Shown here: in pieces, positions 15,239 to 24,513 of the stretch | Numbering within the stretch: position 1 is the first letter of the stretch | How the letters are laid out: each line of letters opens with the position of its first letter | Assembly: GCF_007988945.1 (NCBI RefSeq) | Contig: NZ_BJVC01000003.1 | Coordinates: 124,001-188,000, forward strand | DNA from: Swaminathania salitolerans | GTDB taxonomy: Bacteria; Pseudomonadota; Alphaproteobacteria; Acetobacterales; Acetobacteraceae | Length of the DNA stretch: 64,000 bases | Reading direction: 5' to 3' | Made by a program: the position numbers and the translations under genes | The notes under the pieces: generated by a model | The model's database searches: none | Told to the model about the DNA's origin: nothing | Seen by the model: the letters and a program-made list of their open reading frames with translations, nothing else

Positions 15239-18190
15239 ATGGACGACCGCGCCACGACGATGCCATTCTGGGACGATATCGACGTCCGTAAGACACAGCC
15301 GGGGAGGGCTGCAAGTATGGGTGAGATCGGACCGCTGCCAAGCGCTTTGAACGGGGCCAACACGGTCTATCTGGCGGATCTGCATTCCAAATGGGCCTCG
15401 GACCCCCGGAGCGTCGACCCGTCCTTTGCCGCCCTCTTCCAGGCGCTCGATGCCGAACGTGCCGCAACCGAAGCGGCGATCGACCGGGCCAGCTGGGGCG
15501 AACATGCCTCCCTGCTCGAGACACGCGCCAATGGCGCGTCCGGAGCCCGCGCGGGCGCGGAGTTCTCGGCCACGGATCTTCTCGCCAGCGTCGATGACAG
15601 CGTGCGCGCGATCCAGCTCGTGCGGGCCTATCGCGTGCGCGGCCATCTCGAAGCCCGCCTCGATCCGCTCGGCCTCCAGGTTCCGAAATCCTATACAGAG
15701 CTCGATCCCGCGACCTACGGTTTCGGGCCGCTGGACCGGGATCGTCCCATCTATCTCGGCCAGATGGTCAGCTCGCTGCTGCCGGAGCGTGCGAGCGCAA
15801 CCATCAACGAGCTTCTCGCCGCCCTGCGACAGACCTATTGCGGCCCCATCGGGGTCGAGTACATGCACATCCAGGATGCAGCCCAGCGCCTGTGGCTGCA
15901 GCATCGCCTCGAGGGCGATGACTGGCGTCGTGCCTTTTCGGCAGCGCAGAAAAAGACCATTCTCGAGCAGCTCACCGAGGCGGAGGGTTTCGAGAGCTTC
16001 TGCCAGAAACGCTTCACCGGCACGAAGCGCTTCGGGCTGGAGGGCAGCGAAACGACGATACCGGCCCTTCATGCCATCATCGAGCAATCCGTGCTCCATG
16101 GCACGCGCAGCGTGTCCGTCGGCATGGCCCATCGCGGGCGACTCAACGTGATGGCGAATGTCGTCCAGAAGCCTTTTGCCGCGATCTTTTCCGAATTTGC
16201 CGGTGCCTCCTTCAAGCCGACCGACGTACAGGGCTCGGGCGACGTCAAATACCATCTGGGCACTGCCGCAACGCTTCAGGTCGCAAACGAGAAGGTGCGC
16301 GTGACCCTTCTCCCCAACCCCTCCCATCTCGAGGCCGTCGACCCGGTCGTGGTCGGGAGAGTGCGCGCCATCCAGGACTCGGAAGGCTGTCAGGGCCTCG
16401 AGAACCGCTACCGTCATCTCGGCCTCCTGATCCATGGCGATGCGGCGTTTGCCGGTCAGGGAATCGTTTACGAGACGATGGCGATGTCCCAGCTCATCGG
16501 CTATCGCACCGGCGGGACGGTTCATGTGGTCACCAACAATCAGATCGGTTTCACGACCATCTCGGCCCATGCCCATTCCGGGTTCTACTGCACCGATATC
16601 GCGAAGGCCGTTCAGGCGCCCATTTTCCACGTCAACGGAGACGAACCCGAAGCGGCTGCCTATTGCGCCCGTCTCGCCGCGGATTACCGGCGCGAATTTG
16701 CGGCCGATGTCGTGCTCGACCTCGTCTGCTACCGCCGTCACGGCCATAACGAGGCCGACGAACCGGCCTTCACCCAGCCGACGATGTACAAGGCCATTGC
16801 CGCGCGTCCGACGACCCGGGCACTCTATGCAAAGCGCCTCGCACGCGAGAAGATCATCGATGCGGAAACGGCCGATGACCAGTTCCAGGCCTTTCAGGAT
16901 CATCTCCAGACGCAGTTCGAGGCCGCGAAATCCTATCAGCCGAGCCGGGAAGACTGGCTCGAATGCAATCAGGATCCCTCGCGCCTTTCCGACGAGCCCC
17001 TGCGCGAACAGCCCGTCACCGGCATCAGCCTTTCCGGCCTGCAACGCGTCGGCGCGGCCCTGACCCGTATTCCGGAAGATTTCGCCCTTCATCCGCGTCT
17101 GCGCCGCGTCATCCAGAGCCGCGCTCAGGCCGTGGAGTCCGGCAGCGGTATCGACTGGGCGCTCGGCGAGGCTCTGGCATTCGGATCGCTCCTGCTCCAG
17201 CATCATCCCGTCCGTCTTTCGGGCGAGGACTGCCAGCGCGGCACCTTCAGCCAGCGTCACGCGGTTCTGGTCGATCAGCTCAACCAGAGCGATTATGTGC
17301 CCCTCAACAACATCGCGGACGGTCAGGCGCGGATCGAGGTCTATAACTCCCTGCTTTCCGAATTCGGCGTGCTCGGCTTCGAATACGGCTATACGCTCGC
17401 AGCACCCAATGCCCTCGTTCTCTGGGAAGCCCAGTTCGGCGATTTCGCCAATGGCGCGCAGGTGATCATCGACCAGTTCATCGCCTCCGGCGAGACGAAA
17501 TGGCTGCGCACCTCCGGGCTCGTCATGCTTCTCCCCCACGGATATGAGGGACAGGGACCGGAGCATTCCTCCGCCCGGCTCGAGCGCTATCTGCAACTCT
17601 GTGCCGAAAACAATCTGCGTGTCTGCAACATCACGACCCCGGCCAACTACTTCCACGCGCTTCGCCGCCAGATCGCGCGCGAGTGCCGCAAGCCGCTGAT
17701 CATCATGACGCCGAAATCGCTTCTGCGTCACAAGGAAGCCGTCTCGGACCTTTCGGATTTCGGCCCCGAGACGCGGTTCCGCACGATCCTGCCGGAAACC
17801 GATGCCCTTGCCCCCGACAGCGACATCACGCGGGTCGTGCTCTGCTCGGGCAAGGTGTATTACGATCTGCGCGCAGCACGCCGGGATGCGGAGCGCAAGG
17901 ACGTCGCAATCATCCGGATCGAGCAGCTTTATCCCTTCCCGAGAGACGTGCTCTCCCGCGAGCTGGCCCGTTACCCGAATGCGAAGATCGTCTGGTGTCA
18001 GGAAGAGCCGCAAAATGCCGGCGCCTGGACTTTCGTCGATCGGCGGATCGAGGATTCGGCGACACGGATCGATCATGCCCATCCCCGCCCCGTCTTCGCC
18101 GGGCGCAAGGCAGCCGCCTCGCCTGCGACGGGACTTGCGAGCGAACATGCGTCCGAGCAGGCCGGGCTCGTCAGGGACGCGCTGGGCTGA
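15239..18190 (+). CDS. sucA: 2-oxoglutarate dehydrogenase E1 component
   Basis: 983 residues. The N-terminal helical arm has YLADLHSKWASDPRSVD. The thiamine diphosphate core has GMAHRGRLNVMANV, GSGDVKYHLG and PSHLEAVDPV, then HGDAAFAGQGIVYETM (the GDG-type cofactor loop) and NNQIGFTT. The transketolase C-terminal part has GLVMLLPHGYEGQGPEHSSAR and WCQEEPQNAGAW. It decarboxylates 2-oxoglutarate and succinylates lipoyl-E2 in the TCA cycle. The ATG at 15239 follows AAGAAGAG. Unusually, the E2 and E3 genes are not downstream but lie beyond a glycosyltransferase gene, on the other strand. Confidence 0.97.
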   Translation: MDDRATTMPFWDDIDVRKTQPGRAASMGEIGPLPSALNGANTVYLADLHSKWASDPRSVDPSFAALFQALDAERAATEAAIDRASWGEHASLLETRANGASGARAGAEFSATDLLASVDDSVRAIQLVRAYRVRGHLEARLDPLGLQVPKSYTELDPATYGFGPLDRDRPIYLGQMVSSLLPERASATINELLAALRQTYCGPIGVEYMHIQDAAQRLWLQHRLEGDDWRRAFSAAQKKTILEQLTEAEGFESFCQKRFTGTKRFGLEGSETTIPALHAIIEQSVLHGTRSVSVGMAHRGRLNVMANVVQKPFAAIFSEFAGASFKPTDVQGSGDVKYHLGTAATLQVANEKVRVTLLPNPSHLEAVDPVVVGRVRAIQDSEGCQGLENRYRHLGLLIHGDAAFAGQGIVYETMAMSQLIGYRTGGTVHVVTNNQIGFTTISAHAHSGFYCTDIAKAVQAPIFHVNGDEPEAAAYCARLAADYRREFAADVVLDLVCYRRHGHNEADEPAFTQPTMYKAIAARPTTRALYAKRLAREKIIDAETADDQFQAFQDHLQTQFEAAKSYQPSREDWLECNQDPSRLSDEPLREQPVTGISLSGLQRVGAALTRIPEDFALHPRLRRVIQSRAQAVESGSGIDWALGEALAFGSLLLQHHPVRLSGEDCQRGTFSQRHAVLVDQLNQSDYVPLNNIADGQARIEVYNSLLSEFGVLGFEYGYTLAAPNALVLWEAQFGDFANGAQVIIDQFIASGETKWLRTSGLVMLLPHGYEGQGPEHSSARLERYLQLCAENNLRVCNITTPANYFHALRRQIARECRKPLIIMTPKSLLRHKEAVSDLSDFGPETRFRTILPETDALAPDSDITRVVLCSGKVYYDLRAARRDAERKDVAIIRIEQLYPFPRDVLSRELARYPNAKIVWCQEEPQNAGAWTFVDRRIEDSATRIDHAHPRPVFAGRKAAASPATGLASEHASEQAGLVRDALG

Positions 18191-18354
18191 GCGAGGCCGG
18201 AACCGGCGGGCGCTCCGGGAAATTCCGGCGGGCGGACCTTTCCTGCAACGGAAAACGCCTCCGCCCCCCGATGCGCGAACGAGACCTGCCCGGCCAGCAA
18301 CGGTGCACCCGGGCTCCCGCCGGGCCGACGGCGTTCATGCGCCCCGATCCCATG

Positions 18355-18429
18355 CATTCCGGCCCCATCTATTCCGGCCCCGGGCATTCGGGCCCCGTGC
18401 ATTCTGGCCCCGTGCATTCTGGCCTCGTA
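18355..18429. repeat. 15-bp tandem repeat x5
   Basis: Five units of exactly 15 bp around CATTCTGGCCCCGTG, each 1-3 bp different from the next. They lie in the 390-bp gap between sucA and the GT61 gene. The rest of that gap is GC-rich with no recognisable gene or terminator. Confidence 0.95.
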
Positions 18430-18580
18430 CGCCGAGGCCATGGGCATCGCGTCATCCCGAACGGGTAATCCCTCCGATGGGGGGGGAGGGAGGAAACGGT
18501 TCTCGCGACAGGGAACCACTTGAGGAAACGACAACCGGACGGCCCCGATCGCGGGTCGCGCAGAGAGGCGGGACCACGCC

Positions 18581-19717
18581 ATGGATAATGACGAAACGGG
18601 ACTGCAGATCGCGGGCTGCAGGAGCGCGTTCGACACGGGTGCGGGGCGCCTCGTTTCCCTCTCCGGTCCCTCACGCCCGCGCCCGCCCCCTCTCCCGGCC
18701 TTCGCAGATCAGGATCTCGATCGCCTCGCCGCGGGTATGGATCCCTATGCTGCGTCGCCCCGCGAGCAATACGACGTGTTCACGCCGACAAGTCTGCGTC
18801 TCTTCACGCTGGAACAGGCATGGCTCGTCATATATCCCGGACTCGACGGCCTGATCGTCGATAGGGAGCGACGGGTCATCGAGGAGCCGTCCTGCTTCTG
18901 CCGACATGCGCTCTATCGCGACCGGACGCTTTTCCGTCTGCCCGCCATGACCGTACACCCGTCGCTGGGGGAGGCATTTGCGGGGTTCGACGCTGCATGG
19001 ACCAATTATTATCACTGGCTCGCCTATGCCCTGCTGCGCACCGGAATCGCCGCGACCTTTCAGCCGCCCTCCATGGAGCTGCTGCTTCCCGACATCATGC
19101 GATCCGCAGAGGGGCGCCATCTCAATTATGCGCCCCGGCTTCAGGCTGACAGTCTCGCGCTTTTCGGCCTTGCGGACCGGGTTCGCCTTCTGGGAGACGG
19201 TCTCTATCCGGTCCGGCGGCTTCATTTCTTCTGGCATACGCCGCGAATGCCCGAGAACTTCCTGAACACGACAGCACCCCATATGCTGCTCGATCGTCTG
19301 GAGCCTGCTTTACCCCGACCGGATCTCCCTGCCCGTTTCGTCATCATGCGCAGGAACGTCCATGACCCTCGCCTTACGGAGGGGGATGTCGCTGTTCTCG
19401 AGGACATCGCAGGAAAGAACGATCTGCCGCTCATCGATCTTGCCACATGCGATCTCGCCACACAGCGCGCCCTGTTCCATCAGGCCGAGCTCGTCATCGC
19501 ACCGCATGGCGCCGGCCTTGCCAATCTCCTCATGAGTGGCAGGAGAACCCGGGTGCTCGAACTCAATCGCTGTCTGGACGGTCAGCAGCATCTGCGTTCG
19601 TGCTTCTATCTGATCGCCTCGCGTCGCAATATCGCCTATATGACGCTCGATCTGACCGGGACGCCCCTGACGGGAACCCTGCTTCAGAACGCGATCGACA
19701 GGCTGCTGGCAGCCTGA
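18581..19717 (+). CDS. Glycosyltransferase family 61 (DUF563) protein
   Basis: 378 residues. The middle has AAWTNYYHWLAYALLR, and the C-terminal half carries the GT61 signature: FVIMRRNVHDPRLTEGD, then LATQRALFHQAELVIAPHGAGLANLLM. The PHGAGL motif is diagnostic. Members transfer sugars onto polysaccharides or proteins; in bacteria they usually sit in surface glycan clusters. Here the gene is isolated between sucA and lpd, with no glycan genes alongside, and appears inserted into what is normally a sucA-sucB-lpd cluster. Donor and acceptor are unknown. Confidence 0.8.
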   Translation: MDNDETGLQIAGCRSAFDTGAGRLVSLSGPSRPRPPPLPAFADQDLDRLAAGMDPYAASPREQYDVFTPTSLRLFTLEQAWLVIYPGLDGLIVDRERRVIEEPSCFCRHALYRDRTLFRLPAMTVHPSLGEAFAGFDAAWTNYYHWLAYALLRTGIAATFQPPSMELLLPDIMRSAEGRHLNYAPRLQADSLALFGLADRVRLLGDGLYPVRRLHFFWHTPRMPENFLNTTAPHMLLDRLEPALPRPDLPARFVIMRRNVHDPRLTEGDVAVLEDIAGKNDLPLIDLATCDLATQRALFHQAELVIAPHGAGLANLLMSGRRTRVLELNRCLDGQQHLRSCFYLIASRRNIAYMTLDLTGTPLTGTLLQNAIDRLLAA

Positions 19718-19749
19718 ACGACGGCCGGTCGGAAGCGACCGGGGGAAGC

Positions 19750-19790
19750 CCCGGGAAGAGATGCCCGGCAAGAGACGCCCGGGAGAGACA
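19750..19790. repeat. ~14-bp tandem repeat x3
   Basis: Units CCCGGGAAGAGATG, CCCGGCAAGAGACG and CCCGGGAGAGACA in the 114-bp convergent gap between the GT61 gene and lpd. Confidence 0.85.
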
Positions 19791-19831
19791 ACCGGGTCGA
19801 TCGCTTTCGCGGCACCGGGCGGGATGCGCCG

Positions 19832-21229
19832 TCAGAGATGGAGCGGACGGTCGAATGCGCCGAGCGACGCCTCTTTCAGGGCTTCCGACAGGGTCGGATG
19901 TGCGTGACAGGCCAGCGCGATATCCTCGGCACTCGCCCTGAAGGTCATGGCGAGCGTCGCCTCTGCAATCAGCTCTCCGGCGCAGGCTCCGAGAATGTGA
20001 ACGCCGAGAACGCGATCCGTTTTCTCGTCGGTGAGAACCTTCACCCCGCCTTCGGTCGCGCCGATGGCGCGGGCGCGGGCGCTGGCCATGAACGGAAAAC
20101 TGCCCGTCCTGTACGCCACGCCTTCGCTTTTGAGCTGCTCCTCGGTCTTGCCGACCATGGCGAATTCGGGCTGGGTATAGATGACGGAGGGAATGGCGTC
20201 ATAGGGCACATGACCCACACGCCCGGCAAGCTGCTCGGCAAGAGCGAGCCCCTCTTCCTCCGCCTTGTGTGCGAGCATCGGCCCGGCAATCACGTCGCCG
20301 ATGGCATAGATGCCGGGACACGATGTCCGGAACGACTGATCGACCGGAATGCGACCGGCACGGTCGGTCTCGATCCCGACCGCCGACAGGTTCAGCCCGT
20401 CCGTATAGGCCCTGCGCCCGATGGCGATCAGCACGACATCGGCCTCGATCGTCCGGGTTTCCTCCTTGCCGACCGGCTGAACGGTGAGGGAAACCGAGTC
20501 GGCCCTCTTCTCGATGCCGGTCACCTTGGACGAGAGGTGGAATTTCAGCCCGAGCTTCTCCAGCGACCTCTGGAACTGCTTGCCCAGACCGCGATCGAAG
20601 CCGGGCGCGACATGATCGCCATATTCCACGACCGTGACTTCGCTGCCCAGACGTTTCCAGACGCTGCCGAGTTCGAGACCGATCACCCCGGCGCCGATCA
20701 CCGCCAGACGCCCTGGTACGGCGTCCAGGGCGAGCGCGCCGGTCGAGGAGACGATCTGCTTTTCGTCGAAAGCGACATCCGGCAGGGAGACGGGAGCACT
20801 TCCCGTCGCGATCACGATGGACGCCGCGGTGATCACCTCGCCCCCCACGGTCAGCGCATGCGGCCCGGTGAGCGCGGCCTCTCCCACCCGGAACGTCACC
20901 GCATTCTTGCGAAAGAGATAGCCGATACCCTTGACCGTATCGGCAACCACGCGGGATTTGCGCTCCATCATGCGGGTCAGATTGAGCTTCGGGGTAACGC
21001 CCTCGATCCCGAGCGCCTCGAATTCGGTCGACGCCTCATGAAGACGCTCGGAACTGTGCAGAAGCGCCTTGGAGGGAATGCACCCGACATTGAGGCACGT
21101 GCCGCCCGGCGTCTCGCGCCGGTCGACGCACAGGACCTTGAGGCCGCGCTGCGCTGCTTTCAGAGCACAGACATATCCGCCCGGGCCGGCCCCGATAACG
21201 GCCAGATCGAATTGATAGGTCTCGGACAT
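19832..21229 (-). CDS. lpd: Dihydrolipoyl dehydrogenase (E3)
   Basis: 465 residues. FAD-binding LAVIGAGPGGYVCALKAAQ, redox-active disulfide in GGTCLNVGCIPSKALLHSSE, NAD-binding LAVIGAGVIGLELGSVWKRLG, YAIGDVIAGPMLAHKAEEEG, and the catalytic C-terminal His-Glu pair in CHAHPTLSEALKEA. It reoxidises the lipoyl group of E2 with NAD+. The ATG at 21229 has GGGACC upstream; longer starts run into odhB. It is 16 bp downstream of odhB, so both are co-expressed. Confidence 0.97.
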   Translation of the reverse strand: MSETYQFDLAVIGAGPGGYVCALKAAQRGLKVLCVDRRETPGGTCLNVGCIPSKALLHSSERLHEASTEFEALGIEGVTPKLNLTRMMERKSRVVADTVKGIGYLFRKNAVTFRVGEAALTGPHALTVGGEVITAASIVIATGSAPVSLPDVAFDEKQIVSSTGALALDAVPGRLAVIGAGVIGLELGSVWKRLGSEVTVVEYGDHVAPGFDRGLGKQFQRSLEKLGLKFHLSSKVTGIEKRADSVSLTVQPVGKEETRTIEADVVLIAIGRRAYTDGLNLSAVGIETDRAGRIPVDQSFRTSCPGIYAIGDVIAGPMLAHKAEEEGLALAEQLAGRVGHVPYDAIPSVIYTQPEFAMVGKTEEQLKSEGVAYRTGSFPFMASARARAIGATEGGVKVLTDEKTDRVLGVHILGACAGELIAEATLAMTFRASAEDIALACHAHPTLSEALKEASLGAFDRPLHL

Positions 21230-21245
21230 GGGGGTCCCTTTCGTC

Positions 21246-22649
21246 TCAGACATCGAGCAGCAGGCGTCGCGGATCTTCCACATATTGTTTGACGCGCACC
21301 AGGAAGCTCACCGCCTCGCGCCCATCCACCATGCGATGGTCGTAGGACAGGGCAACATACATCATCGGCCTGATCACGACCTGACCGTCGATCGCGACGG
21401 GCCGGTCCTGGATGGCATGCATGCCCAGAATGCCGGATTGCGGCGTGTTCAGGATGGGCGTCGAGAGCAGGGATCCGAAAATGCCGCCATTGGTGATGGA
21501 GAATGTCCCGCGCGACAGCTCGTCGAGCTTCAGCGTGCCCGCACGGGCGCGGGCGCCGAAATCGCCGATGCGACGCTCGAGTTCCGCAAAGCCCATCCGA
21601 TCCGCATCGTGCAGGACCGGCACCACGAGACCGCGCTCGCTGCCGACCGCGATCCCGAGATTGACGAATCGCCGGTAGACGATCTCGTCGCCGTCGATCG
21701 TCGCGTTGAGAGCCGGAAACTCCTGCAGGGCCTCGATGACCGCACGCGCGAAAATCGACATGAAGCCGAGCTTCACACCGTGTTTCTTCTCGAACGATTC
21801 GCGATATTCGGCCCGCAGGGCCTTGGCGGCGCTCATATCGACCTCGTTGAAGGTCGTCAGGATCGCTGCCGTGTTCTGCGCCTCCTTGAGGCGACGCGCG
21901 ATGGTCTGGCGCAGACGCGTCATGGGCATACGCTGCTCGCGGGTATCGCGTTCGCTGTCGGGCAGACGCGCCGACGGGTCGCCCGACTGCGCGGGCACGC
22001 TCTCGCGCGTCGTCTCCCGCCCTGCGGCAGGTGAAGACGTGTCTCCGCGGGAGGCGGCCGGGCGCGGATGCGCGAGCCCTGCAATCACGTCGCTCTTGGT
22101 GATACGCCCGTCCAGTCCGGTGCCCTGCGCGATGATCGAGGGATCGACCCGCTTTTCCGCCATGAGGCGCGATGCGGCGGGCATCGGTGCCTGCGCGCCG
22201 CCCGCATGACCGGAGCGGGAGGCGTCATCCTGACCGGAACCGGTCTTGCCGGATCCTGTCTCGTCCGATGCCTTGCCTGACGCCTGGCCGGCCTTCGCTT
22301 GCCCGTCGTTCTTGTGCCCGTCATTTTTATCGCCGTCGTTCTTGTCGCCACTGTTCTGGTCGACAGGAGGCTTCGACCCGGATGCGCTCTCTCCGGTCGC
22401 AGTCGCCTTCCCGTTCGGGTCCAGCGCTCCGAGAACGCTGCCGACGGCCACTTCGGCACCCTCCTTGACGAGATCGCCGCACAAGACGCCAGCCTGCGGC
22501 GCAGGCACCTCGACGCTGATCTTGTCGGTCTCGAGCTCAACGACCGGCTCGTCTGCCGCGACGGCCTCGCCGGTCTTCTTGAGCCATCGGGTTACCGTCG
22601 CCGAGGTGACACTTTCTCCTAGAACCGGCACCTTGATCTCGACCGACAT
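21246..22649 (-). CDS. sucB: Dihydrolipoyllysine succinyltransferase (E2 of 2-oxoglutarate dehydrogenase)
   Basis: 467 residues. N-terminal lipoyl domain with the modified lysine in [16 protein letters not shown] long linker with KNDG repeats encoded by 15-bp units follows. The peripheral-subunit-binding domain is [20 protein letters not shown]...GRITKSDV. The catalytic core has [33 protein letters not shown] and the active site [14 protein letters not shown]. It forms the cubic or dodecahedral core and makes succinyl-CoA. GGGAGAG precedes the start. First gene of odhB-lpd; the E1 gene is ~3 kb away on the opposite strand. The linker is longer and more repetitive than usual. Confidence 0.96.
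   Translation of the reverse strand: MSVEIKVPVLGESVTSATVTRWLKKTGEAVAADEPVVELETDKISVEVPAPQAGVLCGDLVKEGAEVAVGSVLGALDPNGKATATGESASGSKPPVDQNSGDKNDGDKNDGHKNDGQAKAGQASGKASDETGSGKTGSGQDDASRSGHAGGAQAPMPAASRLMAEKRVDPSIIAQGTGLDGRITKSDVIAGLAHPRPAASRGDTSSPAAGRETTRESVPAQSGDPSARLPDSERDTREQRMPMTRLRQTIARRLKEAQNTAAILTTFNEVDMSAAKALRAEYRESFEKKHGVKLGFMSIFARAVIEALQEFPALNATIDGDEIVYRRFVNLGIAVGSERGLVVPVLHDADRMGFAELERRIGDFGARARAGTLKLDELSRGTFSITNGGIFGSLLSTPILNTPQSGILGMHAIQDRPVAIDGQVVIRPMMYVALSYDHRMVDGREAVSFLVRVKQYVEDPRRLLLDV
22308..22367. repeat. 15-bp tandem repeat x4 within sucB linker
   Basis: Four 15-bp units around GTTCTTGTCGCCGTC (plus strand) encode the repeated KNDG linker between lipoyl and subunit-binding domains. 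Confidence 0.85.
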
Positions 22650-22769
22650 CGTCTCTCCCTTTGCCTTTCAGGATCGCAATCGCGCACCCGATCCTGCGAC
22701 CACAGCCCGGCGACCATAGACAGGAACTAAGCGTGTGCCTACTCCATCCCGTCATGAAACCGTCCTGAC

Positions 22770-22782
22770 ACCCGGTCCGGGT
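22770..22782. promoter_or_regulatory. 13-bp palindrome in sucB-xylB divergent region
   Basis: ACCCGG-T-CCGGGT in the ~296-bp gap between the sucB and xylB starts. It is a candidate operator; no regulator is linked and no family consensus is recognised. Nothing else was seen in this gap. Confidence 0.25.
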
Positions 22783-22945
22783 CATGCCTTGATCTATGGG
22801 GTCTGCGAGACGGTTTGTCAGGGGTTGCACGCATGAAGAATGAGAGAGGCGCTGCGGCTTTCACCCGATTGTGACGCGACATCCCTGCCCCCGGACGTCT
22901 TATCGTCCAACGCGAGCGCCCCCAGAAAAAGGCCCGGAAGCACAT

Positions 22946-24403
22946 ATGTATATCGGCATCGATCTCGGCACCTCTGGCGTCAAGGCCGTTCTGGTCGATG
23001 CGGCGCAGAATGTCGTCGCCTCCCGCACGGAAAGACTGTCCGTCTCGCGCCCTCATGCCGGATGGAGCGAACAGGATCCCGAATCCTGGTACGAGGCAAC
23101 ATTGCGCGCGCTCGATGCACTCAGGGCCGATCACCCCGATGCCGTTTCGGCGGTACGCGGGATCGGATTGTCCGGACAGCAACACGGCGCGGTGCTGCTC
23201 GATGAGGCGGGCGGCGTACTGCGCCCCTGCATTCTCTGGAACGACACCCGTGCCGAAACGGAATGCTCCCTGTTCGAGCATCGTTTTCCGATGTGCCGCC
23301 AGATCACGGGCAATATTGCCATGCCGGGTTTCACCGCGCCGAAAATCCTCTGGGTCGCCCGCCACGAGCCCGCGCTTTTCGCCCGTACGCGCCATGTGGT
23401 CCTGCCCAAGGCCTGGCTGCGCTTCAGGATGAGCGGGGCCCTGATCGAAGACATGTCCGATGCATCGGGATCCCTCTGGCTCGATACGGGGCGGCGCCTC
23501 TGGTCGGATGCGGCGCTCGAGGCGACGGGGCTGCGTCTCGCCTCCATGCCCCGCCTGGTCGAGGGAACGGATCCCGCAGGCCATCTCTCTGCGGAACTCG
23601 CCGCGCGCTGGGGCATGAAGACACCCCCCGTTTTCGCCGGTGGCGCCGGGGATAATGCGGCCGGGGCTGTCGGACTCGGCGCCATCCGCACGGGTGACGC
23701 CTTCCTCTCGCTGGGCACATCGGGGGTCATCTGGGTCACGACCGATCGCTTCCATCCCGGCGGACAACACGCCATCCACGCCTTCTGTCACGCTGTCCCC
23801 GGGCAATGGCACCAGATGGGCGTAACGCTCTCCGCCGCCGCCTCTCTGGCCTGGTGGTCGCGCGTGACCGGGCTGGATGAAAAGAGCCTGCTGGACGAGC
23901 TGCCCGACCGCCCCGAAAAGCCCTCGCCCGTCCTGTTCGCCCCCTATCTTTCCGGCGAACGCACCCCCCATAATGACGGCACGATCCGCGGGGGCTTCGT
24001 CGGGCTGACGCAGGACACCACACGCGCCGAAATGACGCAGGCCGTTCTCGAAGGCGTGGCCTTCTCCTTCCGCGATGCTCTGGAGGGGCTTGCCGCCTCG
24101 GGAACGCGCGTGACCGAAGCGGACGTGATCGGCGGAGGCTCGCGGGCACCCTTGTGGACGGCCATCCTCGCTTCGGTCCTGAACGTCACCCTGCATCGTC
24201 TCGCTCATGGCGAGCAGGGAGGCGCCTTCGGCGCAGCGCGTCTCGCCAGGCTGGCGGTCACGGGCGAGCCGGTGGAAACGGTCTGCACGCCTCCCGAGCG
24301 TGTCGCGGCCATCGCGCCGGATCCCGGTCTCATCGCCCCCTACGGCCAGGCCTACGCACGCTATCGCGCCCTTTATCCGGCGCTTCGGTCCATTCCCTCC
24401 TGA
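22946..24403 (+). CDS. xylB: Xylulokinase
   Basis: 485-residue FGGY-family kinase. Phosphate-1 motif IGIDLGTSGVKAVLVD at the N-terminus, IGLSGQQHGAVLLD (the xylulokinase SGQMHG region), LWNDTRAETE, GAGDNAAGAVGLG with the catalytic Asp, LSLGTSGVIWV, and the FGGY C-terminal LPDRPEKPSPVLFAPYLSGERTPHND/VIGGGSRAPLW. It phosphorylates D-xylulose to xylulose 5-phosphate for the pentose phosphate pathway, the main sugar route in acetic acid bacteria. The ATG at 22946 with GGAAG ahead was chosen over upstream codons. No xylose isomerase or transporter is adjacent. Confidence 0.93.
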   Translation: MYIGIDLGTSGVKAVLVDAAQNVVASRTERLSVSRPHAGWSEQDPESWYEATLRALDALRADHPDAVSAVRGIGLSGQQHGAVLLDEAGGVLRPCILWNDTRAETECSLFEHRFPMCRQITGNIAMPGFTAPKILWVARHEPALFARTRHVVLPKAWLRFRMSGALIEDMSDASGSLWLDTGRRLWSDAALEATGLRLASMPRLVEGTDPAGHLSAELAARWGMKTPPVFAGGAGDNAAGAVGLGAIRTGDAFLSLGTSGVIWVTTDRFHPGGQHAIHAFCHAVPGQWHQMGVTLSAAASLAWWSRVTGLDEKSLLDELPDRPEKPSPVLFAPYLSGERTPHNDGTIRGGFVGLTQDTTRAEMTQAVLEGVAFSFRDALEGLAASGTRVTEADVIGGGSRAPLWTAILASVLNVTLHRLAHGEQGGAFGAARLARLAVTGEPVETVCTPPERVAAIAPDPGLIAPYGQAYARYRALYPALRSIPS

Positions 24404-24433
24404 CCGTGTCACGCCCGGTGCGCGCGATCGCCC

Positions 24434-24513
24434 GGCATCAGGAAATCGTGGCGGCAGGGGCTCCCGGCGTCAGGGCCTCGTGGTGTCAGGGGTTTGTGGT
24501 GTCAGGGACTTGT
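24434..24513. repeat. 16-bp tandem repeat x5 crossing a stop codon
   Basis: Five units of exactly 16 bp with consensus GGYGTCAGGG-N4-TYGT. The last three units are very similar; the first two are diverged. The array lies in the convergent xylB/hydrolase gap and its final unit contains the hydrolase stop codon. Confidence 0.9.

Noticed and set aside
15089-18148. Minus-strand open frame of about 1,000 codons opposite sucA
   Set aside because: It is the mirror of a high-GC coding region; its translation has no recognisable domains while sucA matches E1 throughout.
18355-18429. CRISPR array
   Set aside because: Units are directly adjacent without spacers and are only 15 bp; no cas gene is present. 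The other tandem arrays were rejected for the same reason.
18073-18636. Minus-strand frame of 187 codons between sucA and the GT61 gene
   Set aside because: It spans the 15-bp repeat array, overlaps both flanking genes and shows only repeat-derived MHGAR-like sequence.
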